Translations under genes and position numbers: made by a program
Part shown: positions 27,859 through 37,690 of the stretch, one piece after another
Layout of the letters: each line of letters starts with the position of its first letter
How positions within the stretch are numbered: the stretch's first letter is position 1
The notes under the pieces: generated by a model
The model's input: the letters and a program-made list of their open reading frames with translations, nothing else
Told to the model about the DNA's origin: nothing
Database searches by the model: none
Source: Paulinella micropora
Lineage: Eukaryota; Cercozoa; Imbricatea; Euglyphida; Paulinellidae
Direction: 5' to 3'
Length of the DNA: 64,000 nucleotides
Assembly (NCBI GenBank): GCA_019918135.1
Contig: WBZZ01006894.1
Location: 91,001-155,000, forward strand

Positions 27859-29051
27859 TCAAGCGTGTCGCTTACGAACCCACTTGCCACAGACGGGGCA
27901 GATTCTAGGCTTTGTGCAGATAATGTCGTATTCCTTCAGCAACTGTTTGATTTCCTGCTGCTTTGCAGTTGGTATCTCTTTCTTTAGCATCCGTTTGGCA
28001 TCGACCACTAGTTCTTCGTCGAGCATGTGCACATGAGTTGCCTGACGCCAGGCTCCGGCAAACCATACCGGGTACTCCTTGGTTAACCAATCCTTACCAT
28101 CATCGCCCTCAGAGCTGAACTTACTGAGCGCTTCAATGACAGCCTGGCCACGTTCCTTACTTTCATTAACTACAGCACACAGGCGCTTATCTACATTCTC
28201 CAAGGCGTCTTCGAATTTCCTGAACAGCTCCTCCTTCCCCGCCCACTGTTGCCTGGCCTGTATGCGCCGTAGAAACGGCTCTTTTGCTGCGGTTCGTAGT
28301 TCGGTGCGCTTAGGGTTTGAGTTTGCTTTATTCTGGCACCACTGCTTCACTTCTTCCAGGACAGCACTCAGTTCGACAAGCTCCGTTTGCTCTGTGGGCT
28401 CTGTGAGTATTTGTTCGCGTATGACCGCGTCACACTTTTGCCATGCCGAGATAAATAGCAATAGTTCGTTTGGCCAAAGACTGTAGTGCAGCTTGGGCAG
28501 CTCGCGTACCTCCACCAGATATCTGGTGGCTTTGTGCTGAAAGCCCAGCTTTTGCTCAATCGCCCCCATCGTCAAAGTCCAGGCGGGAGCCAAATCTGTG
28601 ATTATAAACGTTTTTGTGCGGTTAAGGCTGTACAGCTGGACCCTGAGGTTTAAAAGCAGAACTTGCACGGCAGTCAAGATTTCTCCCCACGTACTCTCTT
28701 TCGCCGACCATCTCTTGAGATTTAGGAACACACGGATCGTGGCAGTTGGTTCTGCTGCTGCTCCCGCTACCGTGAGTCCCTGCCCCGCGCGACTTGCCCC
28801 CCAACGGGCATGGCTGACATGAATGCCATCCACTGCGCAAGAACAGGCGCATGATTGGTTTTATTTGTAAATTGGAGATCTTTGAAACACTGGCCTTCCC
28901 AAGTCAGCTCAAACCCGTTATAGACACCCGACAGAATTTGTGCCAGTTTTTGCAGCCACTCTTCCTGTATTTGCTCCGATGCGAGATCCAGTTTCGAGGG
29001 CCATGTCGTAAGCTTTTCTTCAACAGAGTCGGGCTCGGCTTCTTGGCTCAT
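27859..29051 (-). pseudogene. Inverted copy of gene A, interrupted
   Basis: The minus strand from ATG 29051 matches gene A (544-1701) at nearly every codon, including the CPVCGKW end. Near codon 83 a GC-rich insert (about 28762-28801) replaces five bases with forty, a net gain of 35 bases, which breaks the frame; a separate frame then runs from within the insert to 27859. The leader also differs by an insert of about 55 bp at 29079-29133. The downstream part stays open for 300 codons, so the damage is recent. Confidence 0.75.
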
Positions 29052-29156
29052 CGAGTCTAGGTCGACACTCCGCCCCTCTACCCTTTGCTGTCTCTCCCTT
29101 TTCCCCCCCGGACTAGGGCCAGCGCTTCTTACCAGTTAAGGATATTATTAAGGTAG

Positions 29157-29615
29157 TTACTGTACCAAACATCCCTGGCGGGGGGGACAGAGGCAAGTGG
29201 AAGGAAACAGCGCGCTCACAAGCTCTTTTGTCTCTCCCCCCTTCCCCTCCCCTGAAGCTACTCGAGTACGCACACGCAGGAGATCCTGCATCGAATCACC
29301 AAGGTCACGCAGGAGATCGATCATTATATGTTGTTCCACCACCTGTATGATCCGATCCAGAATCTTTTGCAATTCAGGCAACGACTTCTTCACATGACAT
29401 GAGCAAAAAATAAAGGTTTTTTCTAAATAAAAAAGCTTGATACAAGTCTCACCTAAGAGAATGGGAACTACTTTCCTTTTGCAGAGCTCGAAGACTGCGG
29501 AGGGCTGCAGAATGAAAGGCCTTTTCTCCAGCCCTGGCAAATGAATGAAAAGCCTTTTCTCCAGCCCTGGCAAATGTACACAATGCGCCAACTGCGAGAA
29601 GGCTAGTTCAAGCAA
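29157..29615 (-). CDS. Uncertain ORF next to the inverted copy (up to 152 aa)
   Basis: The C-terminal 75 residues look protein-like (LPELQKILDRIIQVVEQH, DLLRDLGDSMQDLLRV) with a helical pattern. No ATG suits that part: the frame enters through a GTG, and the upstream half contains a tandem duplication (29511-29543 and 29544-29576). It may be the 3' part of a broken gene. Confidence 0.3.
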   Translation of the reverse strand: MLELAFSQLAHCVHLPGLEKRLFIHLPGLEKRPFILQPSAVFELCKRKVVPILLGETCIKLFYLEKTFIFCSCHVKKSLPELQKILDRIIQVVEQHIMIDLLRDLGDSMQDLLRVRTRVASGEGKGGETKELVSALFPSTCLCPPRQGCLVQ

Positions 29616-29632
29616 GCCCCCGGACCCAGTCT

Positions 29633-29866
29633 ATGACGCCGAGCCAAGTTACGATGGGCGCTGCCGCCGGAAAGCCGATACACGAGATGCAACGGGGGCG
29701 TTGGTGGTCGCGTAGCGAGACCGAGATCTTCCTAAATGCAATCCAAGCTGCTATCAACACCTGCAAGCGCGAGAATTTCGGGCCGGCGTTTGACTTGACG
29801 TCAGAATGCTTCCCCAGGCCCTTCCTCTCTCTTCCTCCATTAAATGAAACGCAAAAATACGAATAA
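29633..29866 (+). CDS. Possible small protein (77 aa)
   Basis: ATG at 29633. It contains RWWSRSETEIFLNAIQAA and a C-terminal Pro-rich end, and AATAAA overlaps the stop (29862-29868), which supports a gene end. In another frame the preceding sequence has a CTQCANCEK cluster (29578-29604), so this may be the remainder of a larger broken gene. No family. Confidence 0.35.
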   Translation: MTPSQVTMGAAAGKPIHEMQRGRWWSRSETEIFLNAIQAAINTCKRENFGPAFDLTSECFPRPFLSLPPLNETQKYE

Positions 29867-29912
29867 AAAGAAAACTCTTTTGCTCGGTGTACAGACTTTG
29901 TCGAGAGTGGCT

Positions 29913-30206
29913 TTAATAAAAAAACGCGGCCTGGATGCTGCGGCGCCCCGAGGACGCCGGCGCGAAGAGGGCGCTGGCTAGCCGACACGCCAAAGTCCAG
30001 CAAGCGTTCAGGAGCAACACCATAGTTGTCGCGCCCCACAAGGCAAACAAAACACCCCCGCCAGCCCAGCCGCCCCCGGCGGCCCCCGCGGCGGTTGTAA
30101 CCAGAGTTCCTGACATGGCGGCCGCGCTGGCCGTCGTCGCGCCCAGTGTGCTAGCTACCACACACACACACACGGCGTGCAACAGAAAACACCCAGCCGC
30201 TGCCAT
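29913..30206 (-). CDS. Small membrane protein C, copy 2 (97 aa)
   Basis: It starts MAAAGCFLLHAVCVCVV, a likely signal or first hydrophobic segment. An Ala/Gly-rich stretch follows, then a transmembrane helix (about residues 50-75, VLFALWGATTMVLLL) and a basic end RRSIQAAFFY. It is the fuller version of 4870-5124 and keeps its own ATG. Upstream sequence to about 30395 also matches the other copy, so the whole unit with leader was duplicated in inverted orientation. Role unknown; probably a virus-specific membrane peptide. Confidence 0.55.
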   Translation of the reverse strand: MAAAGCFLLHAVCVCVVASTLGATTASAAAMSGTLVTTAAGAAGGGWAGGGVLFALWGATTMVLLLNACWTLACRLASALFAPASSGRRSIQAAFFY

Positions 30207-30606
30207 GTTTGCCTTGCTAGCTAGCTGCTCTCTCTCTCTCTGTCAACTCAATCGAGCTGCTCTGCCCGCAAACCTGTAGCCGCTGCCATCACCACCGCCA
30301 GCAGAGGCATGGAGATCTTCTTTTTTTTGGGGAAAGGGGGGGAATCACACGCGTTCACGATTTTTTATAAGCCTGTGACAGACTCCCGCTCTCTCTGGAA
30401 CGCACACCTTGGGGGAAAAGGGGGGGGGGGGCACTCCCCCCCCTCCCTTTTTTTCTCCTGTTTCTTTTTTTCCCCCTTTGCGCCGGAATTTAGAGGCAAG
30501 GTTTAGCATAAACCATTTGATTAATTTTTTTAATGTTGTTAACTTTGCAGACTTTGACAGGCCACTAAGGCCAACTTATTTCGGAACTGCGCAAGGCCAA
30601 ACAAAC
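30207..30606. other. Leader of membrane gene C and intergenic tract
   Basis: 30230-30440 mirrors 4618-4840 (CATGGAGATCTTCTT, ACGCGTTCACGATTTTTTATAAGCCTGT, then a G-run/C-run pair at 30420-30444). From 30445 to 30606 the sequence is T-rich and unique; no gene seen. Confidence 0.55.
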
Positions 30607-31971
30607 CTATTCCGGAGTTCTGCGTAGGTATTTGGCTGGGATGCCGCGGGCCTCGAAGAATTTTTGTGCTTCCGCGTGGCCCGCGACGGCCAGCTGGAGC
30701 TGCTCCGAACGCAGCTGGTATTCTGGCGTGTCGGGGAGCACTAGGCCATGGGGCTCGTCTAGCGTATACAAGTACAAGTCGAGCCCGATGACTTCGTTGC
30801 CAAGAGTAGCCTCTAGTTCCAGCTCTGTCTCAATTTCTTCACCGTGCCCCCAGACGTTCTTCGCGGCCAGGTAGAGGAACAGGTGCGACAGGGGCAGCAT
30901 GGTGCTGTTGAGATTGCAACGAGGGAGCCGCGCGCATACAATCCTTGCCACCTCGCCATCCAGACAGTGCTTGCGCACCCGTTTAGCATGCGCAGTGAGT
31001 GCGCGGGCCAAGCGTTCACAAAAGACCCTGGCCTGTTCCTCCATGAGTCTGGACCAGCGCGCGTCACCCTTACAAGTCGACCCTGCAGGGTATTCGGGGG
31101 CCTGTTCCTCTTCCTCGTTGTCCTCGTCCTCTGCAGGCACGGCGCCCAGTAACAGCTTTCGTCGTTTGCGGGCGTTTTCCTGTTCCAGGGTGGTTATCGC
31201 CAATTGTTGTTTGAGGGCCAAGCCAGCCGTTGCCAGTCCAGCCGCCTGCTCTGAAATCCGAGCCGCCTGCTCCGTTATAAGTTGGTCCTTTACCTTGAGC
31301 AGATTTTCCATTTGGGTAATCAACATATCCTTGATTGCCGAGTCGCCAAAGCCAGCTAGCCCGGAGCGCAAGGAGTCGCGGACTTCTGGTGCCAACTCTT
31401 GCCGACGTATCGGAAGTGCCTTCTCAAGCGCCTCGTCACCAACAGAAGCGCGGGTAGCCAGGTTTGCCATTTCCGCTCGCAGAGCCTTGCAGCGCGGGTG
31501 GTCAAAGTGGCTTAAAATAGTTATAATGCCTTTGAATTGCATGCAGGCTACCGCTCGCCCGTCTCCCTCCTTCACCTCTTGCACAGGTGCGTCGGCCCGC
31601 GCTGAGCCACGCGGAAATACAAAGAATTTTACCGGGTTTTCACGGGTGGCGCTAGAATGCCACCCGGCACCACTTTTCTCGTGAAGAGAGACGTTTGGTC
31701 TCGCTAACGTCTGTGCCACCCTGGACCACTTTTTTCTGGCTGAATCATCAGAACACTCAGTAAAAAAAGAAATGGCGTCTGTAATGCAGAAATACTCGCC
31801 CGGGGCGCGTCTGATTTTAGCAAAATCTTTTGGTGCGAGTTTCATGAGTATTTCATTTTCGTTCAAAACATGGATTGGGTCAGAGCTGCCACCTGGGGTG
31901 ACAGGTGTCATCGACGCTTTGGAAATGGCGGTAGGCGCTTCAAAAGGTTGCAACTGCTTGTCGTTCATCAT
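30607..31971 (-). CDS. Orphan protein with central coiled coil (454 aa)
   Basis: The ATG-ATG at 31969-31971 follows a leader shared with the next gene upstream. Residues about 60-80 (YFCITDAISFF, ARKKWSRV) loosely recall the Bro-N/KilA-N-like region of viral antirepressor-type proteins, but this is weak. Residues 160-215 define a family shared with 25097-25867. A coiled coil (about 235-290) ends in a basic stretch (ARKRRKLLL) and an acidic run (EDEDNEEEEQ), a common nuclear or DNA-associated pattern. The C-terminal half is helical. No transmembrane segment. Function unknown. Confidence 0.8.
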   Translation of the reverse strand: MMNDKQLQPFEAPTAISKASMTPVTPGGSSDPIHVLNENEILMKLAPKDFAKIRRAPGEYFCITDAISFFTECSDDSARKKWSRVAQTLARPNVSLHEKSGAGWHSSATRENPVKFFVFPRGSARADAPVQEVKEGDGRAVACMQFKGIITILSHFDHPRCKALRAEMANLATRASVGDEALEKALPIRRQELAPEVRDSLRSGLAGFGDSAIKDMLITQMENLLKVKDQLITEQAARISEQAAGLATAGLALKQQLAITTLEQENARKRRKLLLGAVPAEDEDNEEEEQAPEYPAGSTCKGDARWSRLMEEQARVFCERLARALTAHAKRVRKHCLDGEVARIVCARLPRCNLNSTMLPLSHLFLYLAAKNVWGHGEEIETELELEATLGNEVIGLDLYLYTLDEPHGLVLPDTPEYQLRSEQLQLAVAGHAEAQKFFEARGIPAKYLRRTPE

Positions 31972-32045
31972 CTTTGATGGTCTTGTGTTTCTCTTTTCTG
32001 TTAACTGGAATTCTGAGCGCGGATTGGATTGTATATTTTACTCCC
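31972..32045 (-). promoter_or_regulatory. Duplicated promoter/leader, copy 1
   Basis: The 70 bases upstream of the 454-aa gene (plus CTTTGATGGTCTTGTGTTTC to GATTGTATATTTTA) match 33146-33218 upstream of the 308-aa gene with few changes. On the minus strand this gives an AAAATATACAAT box about 60 bases before the ATG. Two unrelated coding regions sharing one leader suggests a copied promoter and common timing. Confidence 0.55.
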
Positions 32046-32218
32046 CTTTCCCCCCCCCCCCCTCCCCCCTTCCTTCTCCCCTTTACCTTCCGTCTCCTTC
32101 CCCCACCCCCTGCCCCTTATCTTCTTCCCTCCCCCCTCCCCTCTCTTAGTTCTCAGTGCCAAGATTACAACTCTGTCAAGGATTCTTTTATTAATACCTT
32201 TGTCAGAAAGATCTACAT

Positions 32219-33145
32219 TTACTCGAGGTCATCCAAAGTCATTTCCCTTGTGTACTTTTTTTTTATGTACTTGGCAAAGAGAATTGCAGAACGCGCTTCC
32301 ATACGACCTACAACACATGCGCGCGCGTCTGGGTTTTTGACATAGAAACAAGAAGTATACAAGATCTGGCCGAGGTTACCAATGTATTGGGCCTTGACTG
32401 GCACCCGCCAAGAAGCAAATTTCTGGTTGAAGACTTTTGGCATGAGTGCGTAGTTGCGCGGGTGATCATATGACCGATGTGGAAGGGGATAATATGATAG
32501 TTTACCCGCCCAGTGAATCCGCAGCGGATGACCGATGTGAAACGGGACCTTGCACACGCCGTTCTTGTCGAAGTATTCGCGGAAGTAGATGCTATCACGA
32601 TGTGCAATCACCCAGGCACGCACCTGTGCCCTTGTCATAAAATGTCTGGTGTTGGTCAATGGCTCAATCACACCAAGGTACACAGGCCCGGGCTCGATCT
32701 CGTGCTCTGGATGAATCTTGCGCATCTCTGCAATCATTGTATCTAAGTAATGCTTGCCGTTAGAAGGCGTGATGTCACCGCCATCCCAGTCGATCTCCTG
32801 TCGTAGTCCTGACGATGTTAGCTGCGCTTGCTCGGGCGCAGTGGCGTCGCCCGTCTCAGACAATGCTGCTGGCTTGGAGGAGCCTGGGGTTTGTTCGATT
32901 GTAGCTTGTGGTGGCGATAACCTGGGGCGCTTTGCTACAGGTCTTGGCTGCTGCTCGCCTTGTTGGGCCTGCTCGTGCTCAGGTTCAGGCAAGGCTGCGG
33001 GCTTGGCCAAGCTTGTTGTATTTTCGATTGTGGCTGGTGGGATGTTGGGCGGCGCCCGTTGCTCGGTTGTACTTGGCCCACCTACCATTGCGAGCGACGA
33101 TGCTAAGACTGTTGCGAGCTTTGGTGCAGCTTCTTGGTCGTTCAT
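32219..33145 (-). CDS. Orphan protein (308 aa)
   Basis: The N-terminal 130 residues are Pro/Gln/Ala-rich and disordered, with an imperfect internal duplication (PPATIENTTSLAKPAALPEP and PQATIEQTPGSSKPAALSET) and a short basic KRPRL stretch. The C-terminal 170 residues look folded: DWDGGDITPSNGKHYLDT, YFREYFDKNGVCKVPFHIGH, RIHWAGKLSYYP. No family is recognised. ATG at 33145, with the duplicated leader directly upstream. The gene is parallel to the 454-aa gene, 247 bases upstream of its start. Confidence 0.8.
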   Translation of the reverse strand: MNDQEAAPKLATVLASSLAMVGGPSTTEQRAPPNIPPATIENTTSLAKPAALPEPEHEQAQQGEQQPRPVAKRPRLSPPQATIEQTPGSSKPAALSETGDATAPEQAQLTSSGLRQEIDWDGGDITPSNGKHYLDTMIAEMRKIHPEHEIEPGPVYLGVIEPLTNTRHFMTRAQVRAWVIAHRDSIYFREYFDKNGVCKVPFHIGHPLRIHWAGKLSYYPLPHRSYDHPRNYALMPKVFNQKFASWRVPVKAQYIGNLGQILYTSCFYVKNPDARACVVGRMEARSAILFAKYIKKKYTREMTLDDLE

Positions 33146-33218
33146 CGTCTTTGATGGTCTTGTGTTTCTCTTTTCCGGTAACTAGAATTATGAGTGCGGT
33201 GAGATTGTATATTTTGCT
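33146..33218 (-). promoter_or_regulatory. Duplicated promoter/leader, copy 2
   Basis: Same element as at 31972-32045, with the TATA-like AAAATATACAAT on the minus strand at about 33205-33217. A pyrimidine-rich tract (CTTCCCCCCCTCCC) lies just beyond it in both copies. Confidence 0.55.
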
Positions 33219-33299
33219 CTCCTTCCCCCCCTCCCTCTCTTGCTCTTTGTTCTTCAGACGCCTTGTGCCGCGCGACAAGAAAAAATGTTTGTGACTAGT

Positions 33300-33313
33300 G
33301 AGATATATATTAC
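33300..33313 (+). promoter_or_regulatory. TATA-like box of the 390-aa gene
   Basis: GATATATATTACATAA lies 46-58 bases upstream of the ATG at 33359, within an AT-rich leader. Position and composition suit a promoter. Confidence 0.5.
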
Positions 33314-33358
33314 ATAAACGGATATTAATCTCGCACTTTCTAAAGGGCTAGCACAAAT

Positions 33359-34531
33359 ATGGCGGATGGTCGCGAATACGTGCAGTGCACACTGCAAGAG
33401 TACAATCAACACTTAAGAACAATGCGTAATAAAAAAGCAGCAACCGTCCAGCAACCAGCCACCCAGATGTTTTTTCGCAAGAACAAACTGCACGTGTTCT
33501 CTTGCTTACACATGCCCATACAAAAGGTGTCTGATTTCATCGCCTCTGCGTACACCTTTCGCTACAAGTCTTCTCCTGACCGGGCCCAAGCCCTCCCCCA
33601 CCAAAGCGTGGTCTATTTTACAACATCAACATCTCTGCCAGTGGCGGCGAACGGCCTGAACGACCTGGATTCGTTTGTGCGTACTAATATGAGCGAACAG
33701 GCCGCCTTGTGGCTGTACACTATTTACGACGGAGACAGGAACGTGATTGCGGACATGGTCGCTCGCGGGCTCATGAAAATTCCATTCAATGTCTCTGAGT
33801 CACTGGTTAGAGATTACTATGCACCCCAAGGTGGGCTACAAAGAAAAATCAAGATCAAGCTCGAAGACCTACCGATGTCTAAGGAATACACGGACTCGTG
33901 CTACGATGGGCTATGGCTAACGCTCTATAATTTCGTGAAGGGTTCGAATAATGAGCAATGCCTGGTGTGGCCTGGCGCAAGGCCCGCCAAGGTCTGGTTC
34001 AACACTGGCATGTACAGTCCCATGTTTGTCATTGACAACTACCAGGTGTTAGATTCCCAGATGGGGCGCTCGTTACCAGAAGGGATAGAGCTGGTTAGCG
34101 TTGCATACGCGACCGGTCGAAAAGAGCTAGACGCCCGTGAAGTGGCAGCCGCCATGTTTTTGTTCTTTATAGTGCAGCTAAAATTGCACACATTAGGGAC
34201 GGAGGAGATACAGAAACTGAATCTCCAGCGTTGTCGCAAGGCCTTGTGTATGCAACTACCTCTGTTGCCCGAGATAAAAGATAACGGCATCGACCTTGTG
34301 CAAAAGGCAGCGTCGTCTTTGCTGGAAATGGACAACCGACTGTCACGCCTGTCTAACGGCGCCATCACTTTCCGGTCCGCGCTAGGTAAAAACCACGAAG
34401 AATTCGCTGCTGAATTGAACAATGCTGTGTCTGCATTGAACGGTACTGAGTCTGCATCGGAAAAGACTGTGCCAAAAACGAACAAAGAGGAATGCGAGAA
34501 ATGCGGGAAAAAAAAGCTCTCTGTTTCGTGA
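33359..34531 (+). CDS. Orphan protein with C-terminal Cys motif (390 aa)
   Basis: No family is recognised. The ATG at 33359 has a TATA-like box upstream and an unbroken frame with balanced codon use. The protein is mixed alpha/beta without membrane segments. It contains SEQAALWLYTIYDGDRN (about residue 112), an AAAMFLFFIVQL hydrophobic helix (about 263-274) that could be a buried helix, and a tail CEKCGKKK (about 379-386) that could bind a metal. It is divergent from the 308-aa gene, with both promoters in 33146-33358. Apparently intact. Confidence 0.8.
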   Translation: MADGREYVQCTLQEYNQHLRTMRNKKAATVQQPATQMFFRKNKLHVFSCLHMPIQKVSDFIASAYTFRYKSSPDRAQALPHQSVVYFTTSTSLPVAANGLNDLDSFVRTNMSEQAALWLYTIYDGDRNVIADMVARGLMKIPFNVSESLVRDYYAPQGGLQRKIKIKLEDLPMSKEYTDSCYDGLWLTLYNFVKGSNNEQCLVWPGARPAKVWFNTGMYSPMFVIDNYQVLDSQMGRSLPEGIELVSVAYATGRKELDAREVAAAMFLFFIVQLKLHTLGTEEIQKLNLQRCRKALCMQLPLLPEIKDNGIDLVQKAASSLLEMDNRLSRLSNGAITFRSALGKNHEEFAAELNNAVSALNGTESASEKTVPKTNKEECEKCGKKKLSVS

Positions 34532-37136
34532 GATTTCGGGGGAGCTTTGATATGACTTCCGAAATAACAGCCCTTGCCCAGTATTGTAGGTGCCGCTTTT
34601 TAAAAATCGCTTTCAGGTCCTGCACAATGTTCTGATAAAGACGTTGTTGTTTTTCTACAGTGTTGGCCTCCTTCTGCTGGCCAGTGCCTGCTTGTTCCCT
34701 CTCGTAGTTTGCAATGCCAAGATTAAAGCTTTGTCAGGGATTCTTAGAGTGATTATTTCTTTTTTTGTACATTGCTAGCATGACGCTCCCTGTCCGTGCA
34801 GTGCCAAGATTAAAATTTCGTCCGTGCAGTGCCAAGATTAAAATTTCGTCAGGGATTTTTATTAATTTTTTTCTTTGTACAAGCCGCCGGCGCCTTGCTG
34901 AACGAAGCGAGGCGCCGGCATTCGTGCTGTCAGTTTTTGTTCTCCTCGTGCTTCCTCCGCGCGTGTATTTATTCCTTTTGCAGCTTCTGCGCCCTTCCCC
35001 TCCCCCCTGCTCCTTAGGCCCCCGGAACGGCCCCAGCACAATTTGGCGCCAAATTGTGCCGTCCGTAGGGTGCGTGATACGGTTGAAAAGGGCAGTACGT
35101 CTTAGCTTCCCCGGGGAAACGGCCGTAAGCGCAAATCTGGCGCCACAATCTACTTGCGCAAAAAGAAAATCCCACACAGACGCTCGGCTGGGCCGCCCCA
35201 GCCGAGACCTCACGGCGGCCCTCCCTCTCACTTTCGTCGCCCCTATCACCTTTGTCGCCCCTCTCATCTTTGTCCTCTGCTTATTCCCCCCCCCCCCCTC
35301 CCCTCGTCCCTTGTTTGCGCAGGGGAGAGAGAAAGAGGGGTAGGGGCGCGCTTCGCCGGTGTACACGGAGAATCACGCAATAAAAAAATCCCTGACAAAG
35401 TTTTAATCTTGGCACTGGCCCCGTGGTCAATGTGCCAGCCGCAAAACGATATCCGTCATGGCTAACTCCCGCCGTGACACGCGTTCCCTTTCCGACGACC
35501 AAATCCGTCAGTTATACTACCCCTGCCTGCCTTGCGTGTGATCCTCACGCTAGCGGCGCTGGCCAACCAAGTATACTAACACACGATAGCTCGCAACGGC
35601 TGCAGTAGGAGAGTCGGCCGGTAGCTTTTTCCGAGGAAACATGCACACACTCGAAATTTGGCGACAAATTTCATGCCAGAAACAAAAAAGAGAAAGAACA
35701 GAGTTTTCGCCAAGGCGCTACGCGGGCAGGCTGCTGGCCTTGTAAAAATTTTAAATCAGCCTTCTGCCTATTTACCCTTTCTTTGTCAAAGATTTTGTTT
35801 ATTGATTTTTTCTGGTACATTCTGGGCCAGACTCTTTACATGCCTGATCGTCGTCGTCGTCGGCAGGCAGGGGGTTGAACCTTATTTGGCTGCTCAGCCG
35901 GCGGTCAAGCCGTCGCCTAAGTTGTGGGTCCCAGCGCGCTTCTCCCTTTCTTTCAATATGAGAATAGTAGTGCCTGCTTGTTCCCCCTCCTAGTTTGCAG
36001 TGCCAAGATTAAAGCTTTGTCAGGGATTTTTTAATTATTTTTTTTTAGTACATTCTTAGCGTAACTCGAAAAGAGAGCCGGCAGAACTCGAAAAGAGAGC
36101 CGGCAGGTTTTCCGGGGAAAACACGCACAAAAAAGTTTGGCGACAAATTTCATCCGAGAAACGAGAAAGAGAAAAAGTTCAGTTCGCAAAGGAATTGCGA
36201 GGGGGAAAGGCGGGGTTTGCTCCCCCCCCCCCCCATGGAAAGATCTGCGGAAATTTTTTTTGCCTGACAACAAAGGGAACAGACGGGGGAAGGGAAGAAG
36301 GGGGGGAGGAGGAAGAGAAAGGGGGGGGGGGGGAGGAAGAATGGCAGGGAAGGGGCAGGGGGAGTAGGGCACCAAGAAAGTGCAAGAAAAGTCCATGCTG
36401 AAATTAAACTCGACAAAGTCTTACACTGGACACTTGTAACGGCACCCTCCTCAGGCTGCCGCAGCATCCGGCCCACGTCATGTCGCTGCGGTAGCCCGAG
36501 CCATGAATCCTGGGCGGCACCGTCTGTGCTCTACTCGCGCGCCAAGAGAGTGCGAAAAAGAATACGCTGAATTAAAGCTCGACTGCGTCCTGTCCGTGCC
36601 ATAGCTCGTCCATCCTGATTGAGTTCTCAGTGTAAAGCGTGAGACTTTGTTGAGCTTTAATTCAGCGTAATTTACAAATTCTTGGCGCCCCTCCCTTGCC
36701 CCTTCCCTCCCCGTTCTCCCGGTCGCCGTCATGAGCATAGAGGCTGTGCCAATTACTACCGCCGTCCCGAGAACCTACAATGCGCACACGGTCACATTGA
36801 GAGCCTGCGCCATAATTCGGGGCGGGGTCTAGAGCGCAAAACGCCGATGACCCGCACGCTGCTGCGCGCGGCGCCAAGCAGCGAGAAGTTTGGGCCCGGC
36901 GGGGGGGGGCTTGTGCCGGAGGTACATCTTTGGTGTGCCTTTCAACCAAAAATTTTTTTAATGCTTAATACAAGTTTTTTTACATTTGGTGGGAAGAGAA
37001 AAAGAGAGGGGGTGCGACGGGAAAGGGGGGTGCGCCGCGCCTAGTACCTCTTGTAACCCGCTCGTCCCCGTTTCTTTTCCTTTTCTTGCTTTTATCTTTC
37101 TCTCGGCCCAAAACAAGCACGCCTGGTAGATAGACG
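34532..37136. repeat. Mosaic repeat domain II (no intact gene)
   Basis: About 2.6 kb. 34681-34780 and 35965-36060 are copies of one another (GTGCCTGCTTGTTCCC to GTACATT). 34793-34848 and 36063-36106 hold exact two-copy tandem duplications (28 and 22 bp). A hairpin lies at 34886-34919. 35022-35210 is the CTCCGGAACGGCCCCAGC / GGCGCCAAATTGTGCC module, followed by the 18-bp GTCGCCCCTCTCACCTTT minisatellite (35215-35277). 36103-36165 is the TTTGGCGACAAATTT module. 36662-36950 has a natural-looking minus-strand scrap (VRIVGSRDGGSNW), perhaps a propeller-gene remnant. Confidence 0.6.
34886..34919. terminator. GC hairpin (stem 10, loop 14)
   Basis: GCCGGCGCCT - TGCTGAACGAAGCG - AGGCGCCGGC. The same 34-mer occurs at 50966-50999. 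It may act as a structural or transcription-end signal; its role is not shown. Confidence 0.4.
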
Positions 37137-37690
37137 ATGAACGGCCCGCGGTGCCCGGGTAGAAAGCGCCAAAAAAGAGCTCTTTCGCCCAGCCGGCCAC
37201 AGCTACCAGCAGACGTGGTCCGGCTGCTCCTTGTCTTTCTGCCGCACCTGGAATTGCTGCGTTTGTCTCGGGGTGTGCCGCGGCGGGCTCTGGGGCTCCG
37301 ACCGTTGGCGGCCCACGGAGCTGGTACTGCCCTGCCTTCCGCCGCTAGCCGCGCTGGTCCGGCTGCGCCGGGCTCGCTTCTTTCGGTGTGGCTGGCTGCC
37401 CGCCCTGAACTGGCTCGCGCAGCTCCCGGCGCTAACTGCGCTCGACCTGTCGGGCTCCTACCAGCAACGGGACGGGCTCGACGCGCTGCTGCGGCGGCTG
37501 CCGCGGTTGCGCGCCTTGTCGCTGCCAGACTACGGGGGGCACCGCTGTCCGGAGGGGGTGGCGGAGCTCCCGGAGCTCAGGAGCCTGCCTGGCGAGTCTG
37601 CCCGAGCTGCGGAGCCTGGCCTGGCACGACACTCACGGGATGCTGGACGACTCGTGCGTGGACATTAGCGCCAGGCTGCGGGCCTGAGCC
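37137..37690 (+). pseudogene. F-box/LRR gene, frameshifted
   Basis: An ATG at 37137 begins a basic N terminus and an F-box-like stretch (LPADVVRLLLVFLPHLELLRLS). At about 37285 the sense moves to a second frame (LWGSDRWRPTEL, then LRRs LPALTALDLSGSYQQRDGLDAL and LPRLRALSLPDYGG). At about 37580 a third frame follows (LPELRSLAWHDTHG, DISARL), ending at TGA 37685-37687. F-box proteins recruit substrates to SCF ubiquitin ligases and are abundant in amoeba giant viruses. At least two frameshifts make this a pseudogene unless the sequence has errors in its GC-rich runs. Confidence 0.6.

Noticed and set aside
32029-32340. A Pro/Ser-rich 103-codon frame
   Set aside because: It translates a pyrimidine tract in the promoter region and the antisense of the 308-aa gene's end.
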